From positions 1-64,000 of the forward strand of contig JAKLKQ010000036.1 of assembly GCA_023150555.1 (NCBI GenBank): a DNA stretch of 64,000 bases, given 5' to 3'. The notes under the pieces are model-generated. The model did not search any database. It worked only from the letters and a program-made list of their open reading frames with translations, and was not told the DNA's origin. The position numbers and the translations under genes are program-made. This stretch comes from Planctomycetota bacterium (GTDB lineage Bacteria > Planctomycetota > SZUA-567 > H5-PLA8). Below, piece by piece: positions 19,301 through 26,907 of the stretch (position 1 is its first letter; every line of letters starts with the position of its first letter).

Positions 19301-19933
19301 CAGGGATCCGGCCTCAACAACGAACGCGCCATAACCCTCCTGAACTTCGCCCTGGACGCGGAGTTCTGCGCCGAGAACGGCATGGTCCTGGTCAACCACT
19401 ACGACCCCAAGAACGAAGCCATGAAGTGGACCAACCGCGAGCGCAGACTCGCCTTCTGCGTGGACCGTTTCGAGTACGTCGAGAAGGACGCCAAGCTGCC
19501 GAAGGTCAACGTTTCCTGGGTCGAGGCGCGCCAGATCTGCCTCGACGCCGGTAAAGACCTCTGCTCCTTTGCCCACTGGCAGGAAGCCTGCAAGGCCAAG
19601 TCCCTGGGAGCCATCTACCCCTTCGGCGAGGAAGCCAAGGGCGACGAGTGCAACTGGCAGAGCGAAGGGCCCGAAGCCCCGGGTTCGCGCCCCAAGTGCG
19701 TGAACACCATCGGCGCCTACGACATGAGCGGAAACGTGGCCGAATGGACCAGGCCCAACGATATGCCCGATGGCGAGAAGGCCCCCGCACAGGCCAACAT
19801 CGGCGGCGGGCATTTCAAATCAGGGCCCAAGGACGCTACCTGCTGGAGCGATGTCACCGCTTCGGCCGCCGGCAAGAAGCCCGAGATCGGATTCCGCTGC
19901 TGCAAGATCCTGCCGGGCTTGCCCAAGCAATAG
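16388..19933 (+). CDS. Ser/Thr kinase with TPRs, TM helix and FGE-like domain
   Basis: A 1181-residue protein. The kinase domain (about 15-280) has glycine loop GHGGMG, Lys45, HRDIKPEN with Asp140, DFG at 158-160 and GTPAFMSPEQ; it looks active. A Pro/Gly linker (285-385) leads to TPR-like helices (390-715), a membrane helix at about 722-742 and more TPRs (to about 1010). The last 160 residues resemble a formylglycine-generating-enzyme/SUMF fold (VSWVEARQIC, YPFGEEA, IGAYDMSGNVAEW, GFRCC), probably as a binding module outside the membrane. TTG 16388 has GGAGG six bases upstream; ATG 16397 is the alternative. This kinase style is frequent in Planctomycetota. Substrates are unknown. Confidence 0.9.
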   Translation: MGGMAKPEIGSVLGGCEIIEVIGHGGMGIIYKARQRSLDRVVALKVLSPKLADDINFVARFQREARAIARVNHSNILAVYDVGNDSDIHYMIMELIEGKSLAELQEETNGPLKVEDCIDFVRQAAQGLEAAQSVGITHRDIKPENLMLTKKNVIKVSDFGLAKEADSGATSTDAVMGTPAFMSPEQCDGKKVDGRTDIYSLGGTFYKLLTGRLPFEAETAMSMMYRHKHEALIPPKEIVTSIPGPISEVVVKMMAKKRERRFQTMTEVIEAIDHAVKQGNVDPLRPVLPASMARSGGVPPGGEDIKVVLPEGAGGPPPAIPRGVTGILPRSGSPPSLRESGRMAPLRPGDHGDSERMLTRPGIPGGASSARGPQPAMGGTPGEDGFGLAARGDELIGRGDRLGGLKLFRQALQAHNLDGVTRKRLEDELQNEIGLRRQAGEGLLERGMLVEAGREFRLLLELDPKAESIRVKLKTIDEKLAHKRTLVNDIRTLIAGLKFEEAIAMWDKAPPDLREEALGKQVEHLRSVTVPSLKLCDQGDLYNEQGRVEEAVSAFQDALRIDENCERARHGLSDAEQKLHRIDTMLKEGYELALRQEYKEAIDTLRPILTMYPNHPRAVKSIVDACQAIAQDRRQNGDLKSALKAYAQAHEVDPQNRSIAKLYDEMTDLHDKEAALLDRAAQATARGNPGEAISYWQDILRINPANTEAAKALMQLKSQRGRRSVKLVVVLVVLAALAWVGYQGVSEFLIYHEATSQREARNYDKALELLEGRVFYFYKEEVPELQRICKRDAYEQKADTLYEAGGDVKAVLEYYDMAIRACTPEEETLKAQYELKKVLVEAGHQMAEGEKSITAEAWEEAVKAFSLAYNIADKLRKVPEAQKLAEKANYSKLFGNYCLAATKAETQEEALKHLLPAQDLRPDNEWVKKQLEKRGYDPNKFKNALGEAVSLLDKPYDPENAKKAVELIKKAQGSGLNNERAITLLNFALDAEFCAENGMVLVNHYDPKNEAMKWTNRERRLAFCVDRFEYVEKDAKLPKVNVSWVEARQICLDAGKDLCSFAHWQEACKAKSLGAIYPFGEEAKGDECNWQSEGPEAPGSRPKCVNTIGAYDMSGNVAEWTRPNDMPDGEKAPAQANIGGGHFKSGPKDATCWSDVTASAAGKKPEIGFRCCKILPGLPKQ

Positions 19934-19953
19934 TCGCAATCGCGGGGTAGCGC

Positions 19954-20697
19954 ATGGCAACCAACCAGGCCAGGCAACTCGGGCAACTTGGCCTGTTGCT
20001 CTGCGTGATGCTGCTCTTGTCCTTCGGCGTCTATCTCTGGACCTACGAGTACAAGACCTCCACCGGCCAGGCCATCGAGACGGTGCAGGGCGTTACCGGC
20101 ACCGTCCCCCCCAATCCGCGCATCAGCACCACGCTGTGGGCAAACCAGGCCACCTTTGACCCGGCCGGGAAAGGCAGCGCCAAGAACCCCCTGCAGATCC
20201 ACATCGTGCTGAGGAACCACGGCAACGAGGCCGTGCCGGTGCTCGACGCGCCGCTCACCACCGTCCTCTACGACGTCCAAGTCACCGGGCCCAACGGCCG
20301 GCGCTTGGTGCAGAAGCCTGCGGACACGCGCCGTCCAGCACCGGCCGTCGTTCCGCCCGGCGGTTCCGCGCCTGCCACGCCGCGCGTGTACCGCATCGTC
20401 GAACTGGTCCCCGGCCACGAACTGCACGTGCCCATCCCGCTGCTGGACCTCTTCGACTGTTCAACGCCCGGCCTGTACAAGATCGCCGTGCAGTACCGCC
20501 CCGCCGCCCTGCGCAACCAGGCTGGCGACGATCTGGCGGACGGCACGTTCTACGCCGGGATGCAGAACACCGAGACCCTGAACCTCTACATCGGCCCGGT
20601 CAAACCCGCCGACAAGGCCCTGGTGCCCGCAAAAACCGAGGCCGTCGCCACTCCGAGCGTGACGGAACCCAGCATCGACGTGCCACAGGGCGAATGA
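19954..20697 (+). CDS. Membrane-anchored protein of unknown function
   Basis: A 247-residue protein with one N-terminal hydrophobic helix (about 11-31) that probably anchors it, followed by an extracytoplasmic beta-rich domain (LQIHIVLRNHGNEAVPVLDAP, then LYKIAVQYRP) like a small Ig-type sandwich, and a Pro/Ala/Thr-rich tail. I do not recognise the family. It starts 20 bases after the kinase and is very likely cotranscribed; it could be a partner of the kinase's extracytoplasmic part. It converges with the beta-propeller gene, only 26 bases away. Confidence 0.7.
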   Translation: MATNQARQLGQLGLLLCVMLLLSFGVYLWTYEYKTSTGQAIETVQGVTGTVPPNPRISTTLWANQATFDPAGKGSAKNPLQIHIVLRNHGNEAVPVLDAPLTTVLYDVQVTGPNGRRLVQKPADTRRPAPAVVPPGGSAPATPRVYRIVELVPGHELHVPIPLLDLFDCSTPGLYKIAVQYRPAALRNQAGDDLADGTFYAGMQNTETLNLYIGPVKPADKALVPAKTEAVATPSVTEPSIDVPQGE

Positions 20698-20723
20698 AAG
20701 GCACCCATGAAATTGATGCGCTA

Positions 20724-21974
20724 TCAGTGCGAGCCGGACGCAGCGCCGCGAATCATGTACGCCTGAAGGATTCCCGATTCGTCCGAATTGAAGAACGCGA
20801 GGGTCCCGTCCGGCGACAGGAAGGGATGTATATGCGCTTCCTTCTTCCAGGATGACCGCGGCAGAGCCAGACACGTCCATTCCGACAGGGCTTCCTCGCC
20901 CGCTTTCCCCAGCGAAGCGGTGAAGACGCGGCCGCCTTGGTCGCTGCGTCCGGAATCCGTGACCAGCCGGCGGCCCGCAATGTCCGTCGCGAAGTGCCAG
21001 AAACAGGGTTTCTGAACCGTCCTGCTCAGGTGGTTGCGGATGCCGGCGGGCGTTGCCAAGCCTGCATGGCCCGAGACCGCCACGGCTCGGCTTTCGATCA
21101 ACTGCTCCACTTTCGGCTCCCGCGTGCAGGTGCTCGTGATGGCCCACTCCGACGTGCCCCGCCAGCATTGGTGCCCCTGGCAGAATTCGTTTCCGTCGCG
21201 GCCCCAGGGCATCGACCGGAACTGCGTGCCGTCGTCCCGGAGTACATGGATATCCGCGCCCGCGCCGCCGGTCAGCGTGACGATGACCCCCGCCCGGTCG
21301 CAGGCGTTCCCATGGTTCTCCTGCACAAGGATATCCTGCATGGCCTCGGGGTCTTTCGACCGGCAGTACTGCGGGTGGATGTTGCACCACGAGGGTCCTG
21401 CCAGGATCACCTCGCACGAAAGCGTTTCGAGATCGAAGACGAGCAGCCCGTGGTCGCCGCCCTCGTTCTGTCCGTCGCCCAGGTAGCAGGCCAGCGCGAT
21501 CTTCTTGCCGTCCGAGCGGATCGTCGAAAGCGGGTAGATGCGGCTTGGCCGGCAGGCTGCGTTTCGCGGAGGTCCGTCCAGTACCAGCAGGGTCTGCCGG
21601 TCGGACCCGTCCATGCGCACGCGATTCAACAGCAACCGGCCCGCGTTGGGCGCCGTCTGGTCGACGAAGTAATAGAGGTAGCGGCCGTCGGGCGAAACCG
21701 AAGGCGCCGTGGCACCCGTTTCGTCCGTGATGGGCCGCAGGGCGCAGCGGTCGTCCAGGTCGCAGACCAGATACCGGTGGCGGGGATCGTCCTTGTCCGA
21801 ACCGTGCGCCGTTGCGGATTCATGCAACACGAAGCGCTTGGAATCGGGCGTGAAGATCTGCGCCTCCATATACACGTGCGAACTTGGCAGATCGCCGGAC
21901 GTCAGCTGAATCACCTCGACGCCTTTCGGCGCATCGGGCGAACGCAGGTCGGGTCGTACGATCGGCTGAATCAT
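20724..21974 (-). CDS. Oligogalacturonate-lyase-like beta-propeller protein
   Basis: A 416-residue protein without a signal peptide. Repeated WD40/TolB-like strand motifs (TPDSKRFVLHES, SVSPDGRYLYYF, IRSDGKKIALACY, FLSPDGTLAFFNSD) indicate a beta-propeller. His-containing motifs NIHPQYC, CQGHQCW and FWHFATD fit the Mn-binding region of oligogalacturonate lyases, which split unsaturated pectin dimers in the cytoplasm. The match is by pattern only. ATG 21974 is chosen because GGAGGAGGG lies just upstream. Its neighbours give no pectin context. Confidence 0.6.
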   Translation of the reverse strand: MIQPIVRPDLRSPDAPKGVEVIQLTSGDLPSSHVYMEAQIFTPDSKRFVLHESATAHGSDKDDPRHRYLVCDLDDRCALRPITDETGATAPSVSPDGRYLYYFVDQTAPNAGRLLLNRVRMDGSDRQTLLVLDGPPRNAACRPSRIYPLSTIRSDGKKIALACYLGDGQNEGGDHGLLVFDLETLSCEVILAGPSWCNIHPQYCRSKDPEAMQDILVQENHGNACDRAGVIVTLTGGAGADIHVLRDDGTQFRSMPWGRDGNEFCQGHQCWRGTSEWAITSTCTREPKVEQLIESRAVAVSGHAGLATPAGIRNHLSRTVQKPCFWHFATDIAGRRLVTDSGRSDQGGRVFTASLGKAGEEALSEWTCLALPRSSWKKEAHIHPFLSPDGTLAFFNSDESGILQAYMIRGAASGSH

Positions 21975-22148
21975 GGGGCCCTCCTCCACACCGCTACCTG
22001 CCTTCTTGGGCTTCTGCCTGCCTCGCCGTTCGCCTTTATTCGGGCGGGAGGGCCATTGCAAAGGCCTTCGCGGTCCCAGGAGCGGCGGCCGCCGCCACCG
22101 GCAAGGCCGAAATGCAGGTAAAAGGATGCGCGCCCGCCGCCCCTGCGC

Positions 22149-22176
22149 TTGACGGAATGCACCGGTCTGTTAGGGA
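22149..22176 (+). promoter_or_regulatory. Possible tRNA promoter
   Basis: TTGACG at 22149 and the poor -10 candidate TAGGGA at 22171 are 16 bases apart and end about 42 bases before the tRNA. The -35 is good, the -10 weak. Confidence 0.35.
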
Positions 22177-22217
22177 TAGTTCTTCCGGCGAGCTGCCGCC
22201 CCGAATTCTGCCGCATT

Positions 22218-22293
22218 GCCAGGGTAGCTCAGTTGGTAGAGCACCGCACTGAAAATGCGGGTGTCGCCAGTTCAACTCTGGCCCCTGGCACCA
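22218..22293 (+). tRNA. tRNA-Phe (GAA)
   Basis: A 76-base cloverleaf. The acceptor arms are GCCAGGG and CCCTGGC; the D arm holds AGCTCAGTTGGTAGAGC. The anticodon stem CCGCA/TGCGG encloses CTGAAAA, giving anticodon GAA. The T arm is GCCAG-TTCAACT-CTGGC. The discriminator A is followed by an encoded CCA (22291-22293). All stems pair perfectly, so it is functional by sequence. Confidence 0.97.
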
Positions 22294-22310
22294 TCTTCAA
22301 ACCCAGTTCA

Positions 22311-22350
22311 GCGGAGCGCGCTTCCGGCCCACGGGCCGGAAGCCCTCCGC
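22311..22350. terminator. Strong hairpin between tRNA-Phe and a convergent gene
   Basis: The perfect inner stem GCTTCCGGCC (22320-22329)/GGCCGGAAGC (22334-22343) has loop CACG and is extended by GCGGAG (22311) pairing with CTCCGC (22345). Only weak T-rich sequence follows. It lies between the tRNA and the 3' end of the minus-strand HEAT gene, so it can end both transcripts. Confidence 0.6.
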
Positions 22351-22381
22351 GAACGGGCTTTCCGGTTGTCGTTGTTAAACG

Positions 22382-23593
22382 TCAGGGCTTGAACTCGAAC
22401 TTCTCCTTGGCGCCCTGCCACCAGATCTTCCACGTCTTGTAGTCGTACTCGCCGCTGTCGAAGTTCGTGCCCGTCACGTACTTGAGCGCCGTCAGCGCGG
22501 GGTAAAGCTCCGTCTCGTCGCGCTTGCCCAAGTGCGAAGGCTCGTCGACGCTCAGGCCCATCGGGTCGTCGGTGCCCAGGCCCGCGGCGGGCTTGCGCAG
22601 CGGGTTCTTGGGATCCTTCGCGTTGCCGCCGGCCAGTTCGAACGAGACCGCCGCCAGCAGGCGCTCCACCGCCTCCTTGTCGCCGTAGCGCATGATCGCG
22701 ATGCAGGCCAGCCGGCGCGTCGTCGCCCACGGCCGGCTGGGCGAGATCGCCACATCGACGAGCTTGCGCAGCGCGACGGGTTCCTCCAGCTTCGGCAGCG
22801 CCTTCGCGGCGGCCTCGCGCACGCGCACGTCCGGGTCCGTGAAACAGGACTCCAGCAGGCCCTGCATGGCGCGGCGGTCGCCGGCGCGGCCCAGGATCTC
22901 CGCGGCGCGCGTGCGGACCGCGCCGTCTTTCACTTCGCCGCTGTCGGGCAGGCCCGGCGCGCGCATCACGCGCACGAAGAGATCCGGCTTCTCGGCGGCC
23001 AGCGCCACAAGCGCCTTCGCTTCGGCGTTGTCCTCGAAGGCCGAACCCGGCGAGAGCTCCAGCTTGGCCAGGCGTTTGGCCAGTTCCTGAGCCTCCTTGC
23101 GCAGCGTCGCAGCGTCCGGCTTCGGTTGAGCGGTTGCCTGGCCTTCTGCGGCGGGACTGGGTTCGGCCTGCGCGATCCAGCGTCCGGCGCCGTCCTGCAC
23201 GTAGCCCAAGGCCTTGCCGGCGCCTTCGTGGAAGGGGTCGGCCTCCAGCGCGAGGTTGAACTCGTAGCGCGCCTCGTCTTCGAGCTTGTCCTTGCGCGCC
23301 GCCAGGCCCAGGGCGTAGTGGCCCGCGGCGTCGTCCAGGCGCAGCCGAGCCGTCTTGGCGAGGTAGGCGTTCATCACGGCGCTGTGCGCCTGGCGGCCCA
23401 CGACGTCGGCCTTGAGAACGCGCAGCACGCGACCGTCGCGCGTGGTGATCACCAGCACGTCGCCCTCTTCGGCGGCCACACCGACAACCTCGCGGTTGTC
23501 CTTGAGGATGAAGGTGTCCGCGCGCACGAGGCTCGCCGGCAAGGCAACCCCAGCCGCGGCAAGCACTAATACGATTCGAAGGGCGCCCTTCAT
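22382..23593 (-). CDS. Exported HEAT-repeat protein
   Basis: A 403-residue protein. The signal peptide is residues 1-25 (MKGALRIVLVLAAAGVALPASLVRA). A small SH3-like beta domain follows (FILKDNREVVGVAAEEGDVLVIT). After a Gln/Pro linker come HEAT-like repeats (AVRTRAAEILGRAGDRRAMQGLLESC; DVRVREAAAKALPKLEEP), then a conserved-looking C-terminus ending in KTWKIWWQGAKEKFEFKP. ATG 23593 places the signal peptide correctly; the longer TTG start does not. Function is unknown; such proteins are usually periplasmic scaffolds. It is divergent from the PATAN gene. Confidence 0.75.
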   Translation of the reverse strand: MKGALRIVLVLAAAGVALPASLVRADTFILKDNREVVGVAAEEGDVLVITTRDGRVLRVLKADVVGRQAHSAVMNAYLAKTARLRLDDAAGHYALGLAARKDKLEDEARYEFNLALEADPFHEGAGKALGYVQDGAGRWIAQAEPSPAAEGQATAQPKPDAATLRKEAQELAKRLAKLELSPGSAFEDNAEAKALVALAAEKPDLFVRVMRAPGLPDSGEVKDGAVRTRAAEILGRAGDRRAMQGLLESCFTDPDVRVREAAAKALPKLEEPVALRKLVDVAISPSRPWATTRRLACIAIMRYGDKEAVERLLAAVSFELAGGNAKDPKNPLRKPAAGLGTDDPMGLSVDEPSHLGKRDETELYPALTALKYVTGTNFDSGEYDYKTWKIWWQGAKEKFEFKP

Positions 23594-23850
23594 GATGCAG
23601 ACCAATCTCCGTCCCCGCAGACCAACTCGGCCGCTTCATATTTTAGACGCATCCGGCCTCTCTGCGTAAGCCTATTAATTGGCCCGGATAATGAGCTTCC
23701 GCAAGGGTGATATCTTCTTACATCTCAATGGGTTGGGCAGGATTTTCCGCACACAGCCGATTGACACCCTTTTGTTCCCCTCCTACCATCGCTGTTTCAG
23801 GCAGCCCCGAGGGCGTTCGGGGCGCCCCGCGGAGCCTCGCAGGACCCACG

Positions 23851-25416
23851 ATGGCCGAAAGCAACGAACCCCAAGCCCCCGCCGCCGAGGCGGCGCACGA
23901 AAGCGCCGCGCGCATCGAAGTCACGGTCACGGGCATCCACGAGAAAGCCCACATCCTGGTGGTCGACAGCGAGGTCGCCTTCCTGCGCCTGGTCGAGATG
24001 GCGCTCAAGCGCCGCGGCCACGACGTCAGCGCCGTGCCGGGCCCCAAGCAGGCGCAAGAGATCGTCTCCGCACAGCCCGTCGACCTGATGGTCAGCGAAC
24101 TGCACTTTCCCGAAGGCGGCGGCTACGGCCTGCTCGAACGGCTTCGCGCCGACAACGCCACCAAGCGCCTGCCCGTGATCATCCTCACCAAAGACCGCAA
24201 GGCGCGCAGCCGCGTCCGCGCGCTGGAGATCGGCGCCGACGACGTGCTCCACAAACCCCTGCTGCTCGACGAACTCTTCGTGCGCGTCGAGAGCCTGATC
24301 CGCAAGACCCGCGACCTCTTCAAGGCCGCACATTCGGTGAAGGGCGACTTGGCCGGCAAACTCGGCTCGCTGCCCGTCCCGGAACTGTTTCCCCTGCTCG
24401 AGAAGAACCGCATGACCGGCCTGCTGCGCTTGGGCGAGGGCGGACAGGAGCTGGCCTGCGTCTGGTGGCGGGACGGCGTGGCCGTCGCGGCCAGCTTCGG
24501 CCCGCTGCAGGGCGACGACGCCGTCTACGCGCTCTTTCCGCTGCGCACGGGGAACTTCGAGTTCCGCACCGGCGCGCAGTACGAGGGTGCGCCGAACATC
24601 GAGAACAACGTCACCACGCTGCTGCTGGAAGGCATGCGGCGCATGGACGAGACCGTCACCTTTCAGCTCATCGGCGGGCGCCCGCTTCCCGGCCCGCGCG
24701 GCGCTCACATCGAGTGGTTCGAGGACATCGCGGCGCAGGCTGCGTCCGCCGGCAACGGCCACGAGTCCGTGCCCCACGCGCGCCCCGGCCCGCTGGCCGT
24801 GAAGGAGATGCTCGGCGCGTTCGAACGCCGCTTCCGCGCGGCGGTGACGACGGGCTTCGAGTTCTCGGACCTGCGCGAGCTGCGCAAGCGCTTCGCCCAG
24901 TCCCCCAGCCTGACGCTGAACGTTACGCGCCTGGCGCTTCTGTGCGATCTGGAGGATGGGTTGCAGTTGCTGACGGCCCTGCTGGGCCCGCCCTCGGCGA
25001 AGCAGCTCCAGCGCGGCCTGCGCAGCGGCGTGGAACTCTTCCCCTCCGCGCAGGTGGAACTCGACGCGCAGCACACGCTCCAGGTGCTGGTCGCGCCGCT
25101 GAAGGAGGTCGACGTGCTGGCCGGCGCCCTGCAGGCCCTGGACGCCGTCTACGTCGCGCCGCCCGGCGGGCGCTGGCTGCCGCCCGAACTGCGCGACGAC
25201 GTATTGCACCTGCTCAAGCGCACCAAGCCCTTCGTCTGCCAGCCCGTCGGCGACGGCACCGTCGTGCAGGGCCTGACCGGCCTGCTGCGCGACGCCGGGC
25301 TGGAGACCGACGTGATGCCGGTGGCCGAACGCATGGCCGCGACGCGCATCGAGCTCGCCCGCGTGGTGCACCGCCTGCTGCGCGGCATCGCCCCGGGCGA
25401 GGGCGGCGCCGCGTGA
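23851..25416 (+). CDS. Degenerate receiver plus PATAN (DUF4388) protein
   Basis: A 521-residue cytoplasmic protein. Residues 35-145 form a CheY-like receiver (HILVVDSEVAF, VIILTKDR with Thr113, ADDVLHKP with Lys135). The phosphoacceptor position is Glu83 (LMVSELHFP) and the second acidic residue is Ser40, so it cannot be phosphorylated in the usual way. Residues about 158-275 match the PATAN/DUF4388 domain (GKLGSLPVPELFPLLEKNRMTG; ELACVWWRDGVAVAA; GNFEFR). The C-terminal 200 residues are not recognised. ATG 23851 is chosen because the upstream extension is unlike protein. The downstream TPR gene overlaps it by 4 bases. Confidence 0.85.
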   Translation: MAESNEPQAPAAEAAHESAARIEVTVTGIHEKAHILVVDSEVAFLRLVEMALKRRGHDVSAVPGPKQAQEIVSAQPVDLMVSELHFPEGGGYGLLERLRADNATKRLPVIILTKDRKARSRVRALEIGADDVLHKPLLLDELFVRVESLIRKTRDLFKAAHSVKGDLAGKLGSLPVPELFPLLEKNRMTGLLRLGEGGQELACVWWRDGVAVAASFGPLQGDDAVYALFPLRTGNFEFRTGAQYEGAPNIENNVTTLLLEGMRRMDETVTFQLIGGRPLPGPRGAHIEWFEDIAAQAASAGNGHESVPHARPGPLAVKEMLGAFERRFRAAVTTGFEFSDLRELRKRFAQSPSLTLNVTRLALLCDLEDGLQLLTALLGPPSAKQLQRGLRSGVELFPSAQVELDAQHTLQVLVAPLKEVDVLAGALQALDAVYVAPPGGRWLPPELRDDVLHLLKRTKPFVCQPVGDGTVVQGLTGLLRDAGLETDVMPVAERMAATRIELARVVHRLLRGIAPGEGGAA

Positions 25417-26186
25417 TTCGCAGCGCGCTGGTGGGCGGCGGGATTTTCCTGCTCGCCGCGCTCTTCTGGGCCATCCACGATCCGGTCTGCGCGTTCTTCG
25501 AAGTCGCCAGTCTCTCCTCCCCCGAACTAGATCCGCGGTTCGTCGAGTCCTCGCTCCTGGAGCGCCGGCGCGGCGCCGTGTGGGCCCTGCACAAGGCCCA
25601 GGGCAGTTGGAACGCCGCCACGCGCTTGCGCAGCGCCCGCCTGCTGGCGCTCCTGGGCGACGACTATTACGACGGCGTGCTGCTGGAGGCCCTGGCGCAG
25701 GAGGAGGATGCGGATTCCGCCGCGCTGGCCGAGCGCCTGCTGCTGTCGGTCTGGGACCGCCGCAACGGCCCGGCCGACAACGAGATGGCCGCGCGCATGC
25801 GCGAGGCCGAGTACACCCACGCGGAGATCCCCGTGTCCGAGCGCGAGCTGGACATCCAGCTGCAGCTGCACCCGCTCTGGGCCGGCGGCTACGTGGCCCG
25901 CGCGCGCCTGCAGCTGCGCAACGCCAACCTGGGCGGCGCGCGCGCCGACGCGCTGAACGCGCTGCGCTTCGAGCCCTACGACTTCGAGGCCATCGTGCTG
26001 CTGGGGCGCTGCTACCTGTACCTCGACGAACCCGAGAGCGCCCTGGAATGCTTCGAGCAAGCCCTGGCGCTCAACCCACGCCTGAAGCACGAACTGAGCG
26101 AGGAGCTGAAGACCGCGCGCGAGGAATCCAACGCGGCCCGCGAACGCCGCCAGATCGAACGCTACCGCAGCCTGCCCGCCGGCTAG
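25413..26186 (+). CDS. TPR-containing membrane-anchored protein
   Basis: A 257-residue protein beginning with GTG at 25413, which overlaps the preceding TGA (GTGA), so it is translationally coupled. Residues 4-25 are one hydrophobic helix. Helical TPR-type repeats follow (WAGGYVARARLQLRNANLGGARADALNALRF; FEAIVLLGRCYLYLDEPESALECFEQALALNPR), with a charged C-terminal helix. It probably works with the PATAN protein at the membrane. No enzyme motif is seen. Confidence 0.8.
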   Translation: MIRSALVGGGIFLLAALFWAIHDPVCAFFEVASLSSPELDPRFVESSLLERRRGAVWALHKAQGSWNAATRLRSARLLALLGDDYYDGVLLEALAQEEDADSAALAERLLLSVWDRRNGPADNEMAARMREAEYTHAEIPVSERELDIQLQLHPLWAGGYVARARLQLRNANLGGARADALNALRFEPYDFEAIVLLGRCYLYLDEPESALECFEQALALNPRLKHELSEELKTAREESNAARERRQIERYRSLPAG

Positions 26187-26210
26187 CAGGTAAATCCGCA
26201 AGCGAAGGCA

Positions 26211-26239
26211 TGAAAAAAGCGCGGGGAGCACCCGCGCTT
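26211..26239 (-). terminator. Rho-independent terminator of the HTH-PilZ gene
   Basis: Stem AAGCGCGGG (26217-26225) and CCCGCGCTT (26231-26239) with a 5-base loop; on the minus strand it runs into six T residues (complement of 26213-26218). It lies 30 bases past the HTH-PilZ stop and may also end the convergent TPR transcript. Confidence 0.85.
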
Positions 26240-26268
26240 CTTGCGTTTCAGGAAGGTTTGGGAGCGGA

Positions 26269-26829
26269 TCAGCTCTTGCCCATCGCAGCCTGGCGTTCGG
26301 CTTCGCGCTTGTTGGCGGCGCGGTCGACGAACTCTTTCAGGATCTTGCGGTCGTTCACCGAGGCGTTGATGAACTTCACGCCCAGTTCGGGCTCGCCGGC
26401 GTCGGTGCTGTCGGTCAGGCGCACCACCTGGCATTCGCCGACCAGGTTTGCCAGTTCGGGAAGGTCGCCGAAACGCACCTTGAGCGTAAAGTTGCGCAGG
26501 GGCAGGACGTTCTTGTTCAGGCGGATGTTGGTCAGCAGCGCGCCGCCGACGCCGATGTTGCGCGCGGTGGCATCGCCGTGGTCGAAGACCTCGCCGCTGT
26601 CCAGGATCACCTCGATCTTGGCCGGGGCGTTGATCTCGGTGCGGCCGTATTCGCGCTTGAAGGGGCGCCGGATCGTCGTGAAGTCGTAGCCCATCTTCTC
26701 GGCGGTCTTGAAGACGAGGTCGCGGGTGCCCTCGCTGGCCGAGTATTTCGGGTCCCGATTGAGGATCTTGGTTACCGTGGTGCGCGAGAGACCCAGGGCA
26801 TCGGCGATCGCTTGCTGGCTAACCCCCAT
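26269..26829 (-). CDS. LacI-type HTH fused to a PilZ-like domain
   Basis: A 186-residue protein. Residues 1-48 are a LacI-family DNA-binding domain (SQQAIADALGLSRTTVTKILNRDPKYSASEGTRDLVFKTAEKMGYD, all within positions 4-49). Instead of the sugar-binding domain, residues 53-170 form a PilZ-like barrel: an RPFKR segment (R55xxxR59) and NIGVGGALL (91-99), corresponding to the c-di-GMP motifs RxxxR and (D/N)xSxxG, with Gly replacing Ser. ATG 26829 has GGAGG eight bases upstream. It may be a c-di-GMP-responsive regulator, though the altered second motif leaves binding uncertain. A palindrome 58 bases upstream may be its operator. Confidence 0.85.
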   Translation of the reverse strand: MGVSQQAIADALGLSRTTVTKILNRDPKYSASEGTRDLVFKTAEKMGYDFTTIRRPFKREYGRTEINAPAKIEVILDSGEVFDHGDATARNIGVGGALLTNIRLNKNVLPLRNFTLKVRFGDLPELANLVGECQVVRLTDSTDAGEPELGVKFINASVNDRKILKEFVDRAANKREAERQAAMGKS

Positions 26830-26886
26830 GTGCAATTCCTCCCTCCCAGGAAGCGATGCGCATTGTGCCCAAGTCGCACCGCTCAG

Positions 26887-26907
26887 TGTGCATATTCAGA
26901 ATGCACA
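26887..26907. promoter_or_regulatory. Candidate operator upstream of the HTH-PilZ gene
   Basis: TGTGCAT (26887-26893) and ATGCACA (26901-26907) are perfect inverted half-sites around a 7-base centre. The position, 58 bases from the start codon, suits autoregulation. Confidence 0.45.

Noticed and set aside
22308..23639. 443-codon minus-strand frame over the HEAT gene
   Set aside because: Arg/Gly-rich product; the alternative frame has a signal peptide, HEAT repeats and a sensible C-terminus.
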